IMG/VR virus record: IMGVR_UViG_3300010885_019576
Span: 1 to 23,834 of that record
DNA length: 23,834 bases
From: a virus
Strand: one strand, 5' to 3'
Shown: positions 7,456 through 14,556 of the stretch, piece after piece
How positions within the stretch are numbered: position 1 is the first letter of the stretch
Layout: each line of letters opens with the position of its first letter
Notes under the pieces: generated by a model
Seen by the model: the letters and a program-made list of their open reading frames with translations, nothing else
Told to the model about the DNA's origin: nothing
Databases searched by the model: none
Program-made: the position numbers and the translations under genes

Positions 7456-8576
7456 TCTACCTCACGCAATACCGAACACTCTCAACGATCAACGTCGAAT
7501 TGTTCGAAGATGTGGTTTATCCCCAAAAGGTGCATTGGTTCCCCGAGACGTACGCCCGCACAAAAAGCGGGCTTTTCTACGTCCCCCACAAGTTGGCAGA
7601 GCGCGTCCTCGACCCCGAACTGTGCAAGTACCTCCGAGAGAATCCGGTCGGCAAGACGGCTTTCATCCTTGCTGGCGGCAACGCGCACTTTGCTGGCATC
7701 GGCCCGCGCAAGTACGAAGAGAACAAACTCACCTACGTCTACAAGTTCTTGCCATTTAGCCTGACGCAGGTCTTTGCCGGGCGCGTGGCTCAGGGGTTTG
7801 GGGAGATGGATCAGGTCGTCACCGACGCGTCTGCCTGCGCATCCAGCCTCAAAGTCATGATGGACGTGCAGACGCTGATCAACTTCTATGGGTTCCAGCG
7901 CGTGATCGTGCTCACCGTGGAGGACGGCATCACAAACGCAGTTTTGGAGTTTTTTGGTGAGGCCAAAGCCGTACTCACCCAAAAACAAGAAGATTTGGGC
8001 ATCAAGCCATCCGCTTTCGATTCGAATAACTTTGGGTTCCGAATCGGTCAGGGTGCCGCGCTGGCTGTGTTTGAGACGGCAGAGGCTGTAGACAAGCAGG
8101 GGGTAACCCCGTACGCCGAAATGGTCGGGGCCTACAGCGCCTCGGAGGCATCCACCAACGCAATTGGTCAACTCGAGGACGGGCAGGGTTTCAAGAAGGC
8201 CATCCTCGGCGCGTTGGACATTAGCAAAAAAGGCGCAGGTGAGATTAAAATAGTCAAAACGCATGGTACGGGGACTGCCTCGAATAACGCCTCGGAAGGA
8301 AACGCTTTAAAAGCGGTGCTCCCAGAGTTTGTTGCGACGTCCTACAAGCAAAAGATTGGACATACCATGGGTAGTAGCGGCTTGTTGGAAACGCTGTTAC
8401 TGCTTGAAGATTTGAAGAGCGGGGTCGTGCCCGCTATTGAGAACCGAACAGAAAGCGATTCGGTTTTCCTATCTCAAGCAACTCCAAAGCCTGATGGTTT
8501 GATATTGAGTTTGGCGGCAGGAATGGGCAACATCTATTCCGCCGCAATCTTTAAGGAATGTCATGGTTGTCGATAG
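7452..8576 (+). CDS. Beta-ketoacyl-ACP synthase (KAS I/II type)
   Basis: 374 aa thiolase-fold condensing enzyme. Cys129 lies in DASACASS (nucleophile), His271 in KTHGTGTA, and His304 in KQKIGHTMGSSG, with Lys299 at the conserved place five residues before His304. This Cys-His-His set is that of elongating KAS I/II, not of FabH (Cys-His-Asn). Other matches are NNFGFRIGQGAALAVFE and the C-terminal LAAGMGNIYSAAIF, where most KAS have a GFGGTN-like loop. Spacing between the three active residues is close to E. coli FabF, but the N-terminus is about 34 residues shorter and lacks the usual VVTGxGxxSPxG strand. It should condense acyl groups with malonyl-ACP, probably on the adjacent phage ACP. Intact active site, so probably functional. 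Confidence 0.88.
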   Translation: MIYLTQYRTLSTINVELFEDVVYPQKVHWFPETYARTKSGLFYVPHKLAERVLDPELCKYLRENPVGKTAFILAGGNAHFAGIGPRKYEENKLTYVYKFLPFSLTQVFAGRVAQGFGEMDQVVTDASACASSLKVMMDVQTLINFYGFQRVIVLTVEDGITNAVLEFFGEAKAVLTQKQEDLGIKPSAFDSNNFGFRIGQGAALAVFETAEAVDKQGVTPYAEMVGAYSASEASTNAIGQLEDGQGFKKAILGALDISKKGAGEIKIVKTHGTGTASNNASEGNALKAVLPEFVATSYKQKIGHTMGSSGLLETLLLLEDLKSGVVPAIENRTESDSVFLSQATPKPDGLILSLAAGMGNIYSAAIFKECHGCR

Positions 8577-9012
8577 CACCCAGCAAAAACTCTCCAGCAT
8601 GGATGTGATCAAGATCGCCGCTGAGAACACGAAGTCGAAGAGGCCGCTCAAGCAGGTCTATGAGATGCTGAAAATTGAGTTCTCGCAACCCAAGGTTTGG
8701 AAGATGCAAGAGGGCAACACGATCTTCATCATTCACCGCACCAAGGTTCCCGGGCATGGTTTCTTCCGCGCACTGAACGCGGACTCTCCTCGTATGTTTT
8801 TGCAGAACAGCCAAGTGTTCATGCGGGCGGCTTACAAGGCTGGCTTTGATGTGGTTGTGACGCAATTTGAAGACCCAACCATTCTCAACATTTTCAAAAT
8901 AATTGGTCGCGCCCAGCCCGCTGGAATGGGGTACGCGACGGCTAAAACGCAGAACGACGGCTACCAAGTCGTCTTGCGTCTCGGGCCATCTCGAAAGGCA
9001 GGCGACCAATGA
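8563..9012 (+). CDS. Unknown protein, possibly a GNAT-like acyltransferase
   Basis: 149 aa, soluble. The N-terminal ~45 residues are helical and basic. The rest alternates strands and helices: NTIFIIHR, a loop with FFRALNADSPR, a helix, FDVVVTQFEDPTILNIFKIIG, then two closing strands ending YQVVLRLG. The last part looks like the C-terminal half of a GNAT fold (strand, helix starting after a P/N turn, then two strands). T7 has a small GNAT-like gene at the matching place before its internal virion genes. I see no clear acetyl-CoA loop (Q/RxxGxG/A), so activity is uncertain. It overlaps the ketosynthase by 14 bases and the next gene by ATGA. Confidence 0.55.
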   Translation: MVVDSTQQKLSSMDVIKIAAENTKSKRPLKQVYEMLKIEFSQPKVWKMQEGNTIFIIHRTKVPGHGFFRALNADSPRMFLQNSQVFMRAAYKAGFDVVVTQFEDPTILNIFKIIGRAQPAGMGYATAKTQNDGYQVVLRLGPSRKAGDQ

Positions 9013-10859
9013 GCGCAGTTGTAGAAACCGTTTTGACAGTTGCCGCCGTTGCGGCAGTTGCCGTTTTTGCTCCTGAGTTTTTGCCAGCGGCCTTTGAGAC
9101 CGTCGGAAGTGTTGCCGCCGAAGACATCATTGCATCCGAAGTGGTCATGGACGCCATTGCGGCAGATCCAATTCTTGTGGCGGCGGCTGACGCGGCACCT
9201 GAAGTTTTGACTGAGATTGCCGCCAATGTGGCTCCAGAGGTTGTTGCCAGCGCAGTGCCTACGGCTGATATTGTCGCCACCGCACTCCCGGAACTTGTGC
9301 CAGAGGCTGTCGCCAGCGCGGTGCCTACGGCTGATATTGTTGCCAGCGCGCTCCCGGAACTTGTAGTCCCTGAGACGGTCACGGCGGTAGAGCAGGCCAC
9401 CGCCGTTTTAGAGGCCACTGGCGACGCCCTAGCCACCGCCACCACCGAGCAGGCGGCGGCAAGCACCATTGTTGAGGCTGGCGGAACTCTTGAGGAGGCT
9501 ACTGCGGCTGTAGAAAGCGTTCAGGAAGGCGCAACGGTAAGTGAGGCTGTGAGCGGTGCAACAAATGGCTCAATCACCGCCAACCCCGTAACCGAGGTTG
9601 CATCGAATAGCACCAGCAGTTCTTGGCAGGAGACTTTCAAGAGCCTCAGCGAGTCTGCTAAAAATTTAACCAAAAACCTTGGCGAGACGATCCTTCCGGA
9701 TGCCGACCCAATGGTTCAACGCTTTGTCGGTCAAACTGCGCTGAACACAGCGACTAACGGCGGCGACATTAAGAACGGCGTTGAGAGCGGAATTCTGTCG
9801 CTCGGTACTGGCGCAATTGGCAGTGAAGTAGCCGGGGAGACAGGATCCAAACTTGCTGGACAAATTGCAGGCCAAGCGGCTGGTCAACTTGCAACGACCG
9901 GAACTGTCAACGGGGAAGGCTTGTTGACTGGCGCGGCAGGTAGCCAGATTGGAAATTTTGTCGGCGACGAGACCGGATCCAAGTTTGCTGGTCAGGCCGC
10001 GTCGACCGCCGCCCGGAGCCTGATTGCTGGCAAAGACCCAACACAAGCGCTCGAAAACCTTGGCCTCAAGACGTTGGTCAATGAGGGCGTGGGCCTTGCA
10101 AAAGATTACGCGTCGGAGTTCGGGAAAACCCTTGGCTTTGGAAGTGATACCCCAGCCGACCCTAACGCCGCCGCGCCCGCAGAAAAGGCAGACGCAATAC
10201 CGACCGACGTGCGCGACTTGATCCCTACGTCTACCGAGGTAGCAAGCCCTAGTTCTGGAGCGCCTACGGGCGGTCTGGCGGCTGTTTCTAGCCCCGATGT
10301 GACCACCGCCGACAACGCAACGACTGCGGCTACTTTGGGCCAAAGCGGTCTTGGGGCTATGGCTCCTGCGACCTCCGCCACAGACGTGGGCGCTATTGCC
10401 CGCGCTGGCGCGTCGCTTGCACCTCCGCCCGACGTCACCTCGGAAGAGCCCGCCCCTGCGGGAGCGCCGTCGGCCCCACCGGAATTGCCTCAACAGCCCG
10501 CGCAACCTGAGGCACCTCAGAAGAACTTGTTCCAGCAGGCCGCACCATTGAGCCCTCTGGGCATCATGGGCGCTGGCGTCAACAAGTACTTGACTGGCGA
10601 AGTGAATCAAGCCCTACGCCCAACACCACAGCGCCCTGCCGCCGCGTCCGGTTTGAAGTCTGCCGCCCCTTCGCGCCTGACTCCAGAGCAGATGGCCCAG
10701 ATGCGCGCAGGAGTATCAACGCCAGCGCCTGCCGCAAGCGCCCCAGCCGCACCGCGCCAAGCGCCTCAATTTGGCCCTCCCAAGAAGGCCAACGTCGCCA
10801 ACATGACGCCCATCACAAACGTAGCCAGCCTGATGAAAATTCTGGGCAAAAAAGGGTAA
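9009..10859 (+). CDS. Ala-rich internal virion-like protein
   Basis: 616 aa of very biased composition. Residues ~1-30 are a hydrophobic Ala/Val stretch that could cross a membrane. Residues ~80-119 hold a 22-residue duplication (ASAVPTADIVATALPELV). Residues ~265-345 have small-residue repeats of glycine-zipper type (ETGSKLAGQIAGQAAGQLA, later DETGSKFAGQAA). From ~400 it is Pro/Ala-rich and probably disordered. Membrane-compatible zippers plus disorder suit a protein ejected with the DNA. Position at the head of a run of such proteins supports this, but no named family is recognised. The minus-strand 314-codon frame opposite is a shadow. Confidence 0.65.
   Translation: MSAVVETVLTVAAVAAVAVFAPEFLPAAFETVGSVAAEDIIASEVVMDAIAADPILVAAADAAPEVLTEIAANVAPEVVASAVPTADIVATALPELVPEAVASAVPTADIVASALPELVVPETVTAVEQATAVLEATGDALATATTEQAAASTIVEAGGTLEEATAAVESVQEGATVSEAVSGATNGSITANPVTEVASNSTSSSWQETFKSLSESAKNLTKNLGETILPDADPMVQRFVGQTALNTATNGGDIKNGVESGILSLGTGAIGSEVAGETGSKLAGQIAGQAAGQLATTGTVNGEGLLTGAAGSQIGNFVGDETGSKFAGQAASTAARSLIAGKDPTQALENLGLKTLVNEGVGLAKDYASEFGKTLGFGSDTPADPNAAAPAEKADAIPTDVRDLIPTSTEVASPSSGAPTGGLAAVSSPDVTTADNATTAATLGQSGLGAMAPATSATDVGAIARAGASLAPPPDVTSEEPAPAGAPSAPPELPQQPAQPEAPQKNLFQQAAPLSPLGIMGAGVNKYLTGEVNQALRPTPQRPAAASGLKSAAPSRLTPEQMAQMRAGVSTPAPAASAPAAPRQAPQFGPPKKANVANMTPITNVASLMKILGKKG
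9246..9365 (+). repeat. Tandem duplication, 66-bp period
   Basis: A segment beginning GCCAGCGC at 9246 recurs at 9312. Each copy reads through TGCCTACGGCTGATATTG to CTCCCGGAACTTGT about 54 bases later. The copies differ at a handful of positions and the period of 66 bases keeps the frame, adding 22 residues. High identity suggests a fairly recent duplication by slippage or recombination. Confidence 0.8.
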
Positions 10860-10862
10860 GCC

Positions 10863-13583
10863 ATGGCAATCCTAGTCAAGCGCAAAGCACAAAACCCAGT
10901 CCCCGACTATCGCCAGATGGATCGGCTGGGCACCGACGGAGCGGCCTCTCGCGCCCCCGCCTCTTACCTCGGCGCGCCGACGCGTCCCGTTACGTCCGTA
11001 ATTTCTCGGCCCGGCGCTAATACGCCGTCAACCAATACGCCATCAAAATTGATGGCCCCTACAACTCCTACAAACCCTACAGCGCCCGCAAATGTCGCCA
11101 CGGGCGCTACTTCTACTCTGGGTACGGGTTTACCCTCCCAGTCAACCACAGGGGCTGTTACGTCGATCATCAAACCCGGCGCTGGCCCGGCGGCTCCTGC
11201 GCAGACTCCTTCCTCGATTGCCAGCGCGGGCAGTGGCGCAACCAAGCCGACGACCACGACCAACAACTCCACAAGCAACAACGCCCTTGCGAACACGCTT
11301 TTGACCACCGCTGGCGGAGCGCTGGCTGGCAGTTTGCTAAACCAAAAGACGGGCAAGTCGATCACTGACTATCTTGGCTTTACTGGCAAGCCTTCTGCGC
11401 CAGTTGCGCCTCCTCAAAAAGCGCCAGTAGTTGATGTTGTAGGAAAGCCCGTGGTCAGGCCACCATCCTCTAAGCCAGCAGGCGCTGGTTCAAGCACGTC
11501 GTCTGGCGCTACGACCGCCCTAGACCCAGCCCAGCAAAAAGCGGCTTTGGATAAGGCTTCAGCAGAGGCTCAGGCGGCATACACTGGCCCTCCCGCTGAC
11601 GCCATCCAACAGCCAGATGGAACCTACTACAGCATCGATTCCAACGGTTTTAAAACCACCTACGACGCCGAAGGCAAAACCATTGCCATGGAAATGGGAA
11701 CGCCCGAGGAATTGAAGGCGTGGGCGCGTTTGAACGATACAAGCATCAACACCGTCAAGCCGGGCGAAGATGGCGGCGTGGCTACTGGGCAGGTTTACAC
11801 GCCAGACACGGTGTTTACTCCCAAGGGAGGGGTTCCTCCAACCGCTGAGGCTACTAAGGTTGACGTGTCAACCATGAGCAACCTTGGTGGCGGGTACTAC
11901 CAAGCCGCCAATGGTGACGTCTATGATGAGAGCGGAACTCTTCTCGCTACGGTCGGTGAGGACGGAAATTACACTTTGCTTGCGGGGGATAACCAAAGCA
12001 CCGCTGGCAGTGAATACGAGCCCTACATTGACGACGCTGGCAATACGTGGCTGTACACCGACGCAGGCGGATGGAACCTTCAAGGCGGGGGCGAAGAAGA
12101 TACTCAAGTCGCCGACAACTCAGACAACACTTGGACTGACCCAGACACTGGTGCGGTTTGGACTTACTCCGACAACGGCTGGAGCACCGACTGGACTGAT
12201 CCAAATTCGGACACGCAATATGCGAGCAACGAAGACGAAAATTACTACGACACCACAGCAAAGAATGGCGGGTTAATCACCATGATGAAAAAAGGCGGCA
12301 ACGTACAGCACTTTGATACTGGCGGCTATGTAGATAACGGCGATGGAACCTATCAAATTGGCAACAACGTCTATGACATGGCGACAAATGACAAACTGTA
12401 TTCTTTGGATGGCGAAACTGTTCAAAATGTAAATGACAAGTACGTTTACTACGGCGGAACCAGCCCTGATCCTTTGCCCGCTGGTGCCCGCGATAACGGA
12501 GACGAGACTTACACGTTGAGCAATGGCATCACGTACAGTTATTACAACGATATGCCCTTGTATGGCGAGGGAACAAATGGTCAAATAATCCGGGCTGAAG
12601 ATAACGGCGATGGAACGTACTCTGTAGGCAACACAACCTACGACATGAGTACAAACGAGCCCCTGTACTCTTCTGCTGGCGGCAGTAAGGGCGTGGCTGT
12701 TTATCCAAACGCAATCAAGTCTTCTGGTGGATCCAACATAGTCAATGCGGCTGTCCGGTCGGCTACGCCGGGTAACGATACTGGTACTCTCAAGGCTTTG
12801 CAGGGCGTTCTCGGAAACAGTGGCGTGCAAGGCGCTCTGCTGGGTACGTTGTTTGGTCAGTTGCTCAGCGGCGCTGGCGGAACGCAAGCCGAGAACAAGG
12901 GCGTGGATATGTCCAAGGTCGGCGCAATCAAGCCGCGCACAACCGAGTTTGGAATTGGCGCTCCTCGCGTGGTCTCTGCTGGAGATTATGCAAACCCGAT
13001 AAATGCGGGCGGTGACATCTACGGTAACACCGACCTGTATTACAACCTGAATGCTCCGGGATTCAACCCGGTCAACCCTCCAGCGGAGGCACCAGCCCAG
13101 CCGCAAGCCCCGGCAGATGCAACTCAGCCCGTGCAACCCAAGGCGGATGGCGGGCTTGCAACGCACTACACGTTTGGCAAGGCCGTGGATCCAGCAGAGA
13201 TCATGGGCGGTGGACAGGGTATGCGCCGTGGCGGTTTGGCTGGCCTTGGCTCCGTCCCGACTATTCGTCGGTTCTCGTCATTGCCGCACCCCGATAACCC
13301 AGCAGTGGGCACCGTTGACGGTCGCCACGACTACCGCAATGGCGCGGCTGTGCGCGGCCCCGGCACAGGCCAATCTGACGACATCCCTGCGATGCTGGCG
13401 GATGGCGAATATGTTATCGACGCAGAGTTGGTGTCTATGCTTGGCGACGGCTCAAACAAGGCTGGCGCAGAGAAACTGGACAAGTTCCGCGAAGAGGTTA
13501 GAAAACACAAACGCTCGACGCCTTTGCACAAGATTCCGCGTCCTGCAAAATCGCCGCTGGCTTACATGAAGGGGATTAAATAA
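10863..13583 (+). CDS. Large low-complexity virion protein with conserved C-terminal motif
   Basis: 906 aa. Residues 1-~240 are Pro/Thr/Ala-rich and probably disordered. Residues ~255-460 hold Asn/Asp/Gly/aromatic beta-hairpin-like sequence (NGDVYDESGTLL, DDAGNTWLYTD). Residues ~490-610 hold three NGDGTY-type repeats. The C-terminal ~110 residues contain GPGTGQSDDIPAMLADGEYV, then IDAELVSMLGDGS and a basic tail. From memory, the SDDIPAMLxDGEYVI stretch is a recurring signature in virion proteins of environmental phages. GG-rich short motifs (KKGGNVQHFDTGG near residue 475; MRRGGLAGLG near 785) precede it. Probably an internal or ejected protein. The stop overlaps the next start as TAATG. Confidence 0.68.
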   Translation: MAILVKRKAQNPVPDYRQMDRLGTDGAASRAPASYLGAPTRPVTSVISRPGANTPSTNTPSKLMAPTTPTNPTAPANVATGATSTLGTGLPSQSTTGAVTSIIKPGAGPAAPAQTPSSIASAGSGATKPTTTTNNSTSNNALANTLLTTAGGALAGSLLNQKTGKSITDYLGFTGKPSAPVAPPQKAPVVDVVGKPVVRPPSSKPAGAGSSTSSGATTALDPAQQKAALDKASAEAQAAYTGPPADAIQQPDGTYYSIDSNGFKTTYDAEGKTIAMEMGTPEELKAWARLNDTSINTVKPGEDGGVATGQVYTPDTVFTPKGGVPPTAEATKVDVSTMSNLGGGYYQAANGDVYDESGTLLATVGEDGNYTLLAGDNQSTAGSEYEPYIDDAGNTWLYTDAGGWNLQGGGEEDTQVADNSDNTWTDPDTGAVWTYSDNGWSTDWTDPNSDTQYASNEDENYYDTTAKNGGLITMMKKGGNVQHFDTGGYVDNGDGTYQIGNNVYDMATNDKLYSLDGETVQNVNDKYVYYGGTSPDPLPAGARDNGDETYTLSNGITYSYYNDMPLYGEGTNGQIIRAEDNGDGTYSVGNTTYDMSTNEPLYSSAGGSKGVAVYPNAIKSSGGSNIVNAAVRSATPGNDTGTLKALQGVLGNSGVQGALLGTLFGQLLSGAGGTQAENKGVDMSKVGAIKPRTTEFGIGAPRVVSAGDYANPINAGGDIYGNTDLYYNLNAPGFNPVNPPAEAPAQPQAPADATQPVQPKADGGLATHYTFGKAVDPAEIMGGGQGMRRGGLAGLGSVPTIRRFSSLPHPDNPAVGTVDGRHDYRNGAAVRGPGTGQSDDIPAMLADGEYVIDAELVSMLGDGSNKAGAEKLDKFREEVRKHKRSTPLHKIPRPAKSPLAYMKGIK
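12333..12674 (+). repeat. Three imperfect NGDGTY coding repeats
   Basis: GATAACGGCGATGGAAC occurs exactly at 12333 and 12600, with a diverged copy, GATAACGGAGACGAGAC, at 12492. Each encodes DNGDxTY followed by a variable strand, an N-Y pair and an LYS/LYG end (for example NNVYDMATNDKLYS). The unequal spacing (159 and 108 bases) shows an old duplication with later loss, not a recent tandem array. Confidence 0.7.
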
Positions 13584-14554
13584 TGGCTGATCTATTCCAA
13601 GGCGCGGCGCTACCGTCAGTCACCCAGACGGTAGAGCAACAGGCGACAGCGCCAGAGTTCTACACGAATTACCTGCAAGATATTGCGAACCTCGGTCAGA
13701 ACGCCGTCATGCAAGGCGGGGTGGCTGGGCCATCCGCTCTGCAACAGCAAGCCTACAACATGGCCCCCAACGTCGCCTTTGCGGGATCTGGTTCTATGGG
13801 CGCGGGCTCTCAGTTGCTGGGCGAGGCTGGCACGACTACCGTCCCTGACGTCATCGGCGATTACATGAACCCGTACACCCGCAATGTGGTGGACGAGATG
13901 GCTCGCTTGCAACAGCAAAACATTCAGCAAAACGTCCTGCCCAATTTGGCGGCGGCTGGCGTTTCGTCTGGATCTTTTGGATCCAAGCGCGCTCTCGATA
14001 CGGCGGGTCAGACCATGGCGAATATGCAGGCCAACCTGCTGGGCCAGCAATATGGCGCTTTGAACACGGGCTACCAGAACGCCGGGCAAACCGCCGGGGC
14101 AGACTTGTCTCGTGCGCTGTCTGCCGGGCAAGCCTTTGGCAACTTGGGCGCTCAACAGCAAGGTCTTGCTTTGGGCGGCTTGAATGAACTGGCGACCCTT
14201 GGAGGCCAGCAACAAGCAACCGAGCAAAACATCCTGAACTACCCCATGAGCCAAGCGCAGAACTTCTCGCGCCTGCTGACGGGCTACACCGTCCCGATGG
14301 GTCAGGTAAATCAAACCACTGGGCCTATGCCCGGTGCTTACTCGAACAGCCCGCTGTCTCAGATCGCGGGCTTGGCGGCTTTGATCAACTCGTTGTCTGG
14401 CACGCCTCAAACAGTCATCAATTCGAAAAAAGACGGCGGCGCTATAACAGGCTACGCTGGCGGCGGCGAGGTCTATGCAGAAGGCGGAGATGTTCTGGCT
14501 TACCATGACGGTAACGGAAACCTCTACGACACCAACGGAAACTTGATAGGTTAA
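13583..14554 (+). CDS. Internal virion / ejection-type protein with Gly-rich tail
   Basis: 323 aa. The central part is helical and Gln/Ala/Asn-rich, with YMNPYTRNVVDEMARLQQQN then AAGVSSGSFGSKRALDTAGQ; from memory, YxxPYTxxV...GxFGSxR is a signature of internal virion proteins in podoviruses and related phages. Residues ~282-323 switch to a Gly-rich end (KKDGGAITGYAGGGEVYAEGG) and a short hairpin-like NGNLYDTNGNLIG that resembles pieces of the upstream 906-aa protein. TAATG overlap couples it to that gene. It probably helps form the DNA delivery conduit; the exact role is unknown. Confidence 0.7.
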   Translation: MADLFQGAALPSVTQTVEQQATAPEFYTNYLQDIANLGQNAVMQGGVAGPSALQQQAYNMAPNVAFAGSGSMGAGSQLLGEAGTTTVPDVIGDYMNPYTRNVVDEMARLQQQNIQQNVLPNLAAAGVSSGSFGSKRALDTAGQTMANMQANLLGQQYGALNTGYQNAGQTAGADLSRALSAGQAFGNLGAQQQGLALGGLNELATLGGQQQATEQNILNYPMSQAQNFSRLLTGYTVPMGQVNQTTGPMPGAYSNSPLSQIAGLAALINSLSGTPQTVINSKKDGGAITGYAGGGEVYAEGGDVLAYHDGNGNLYDTNGNLIG

Positions 14555-14556
14555 CC

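Noticed and set aside
7482-8264. 260-codon minus-strand frame opposite the ketosynthase
   Set aside because: It lies antisense to a gene with clear catalytic motifs, has no family pattern of its own and no suitable ribosome site; it is a codon-bias shadow.
9666-10610. 314-codon minus-strand frame
   Set aside because: Arg/Cys/Gly-rich translation typical of antisense to GC-rich genes, opposite a coupled late gene.
12273-13166. 297-codon minus-strand frame opposite the 906-aa gene
   Set aside because: Cys/Arg/Ile/Val-biased translation with no domain pattern; the plus-strand frame has TAATG coupling and repeats.
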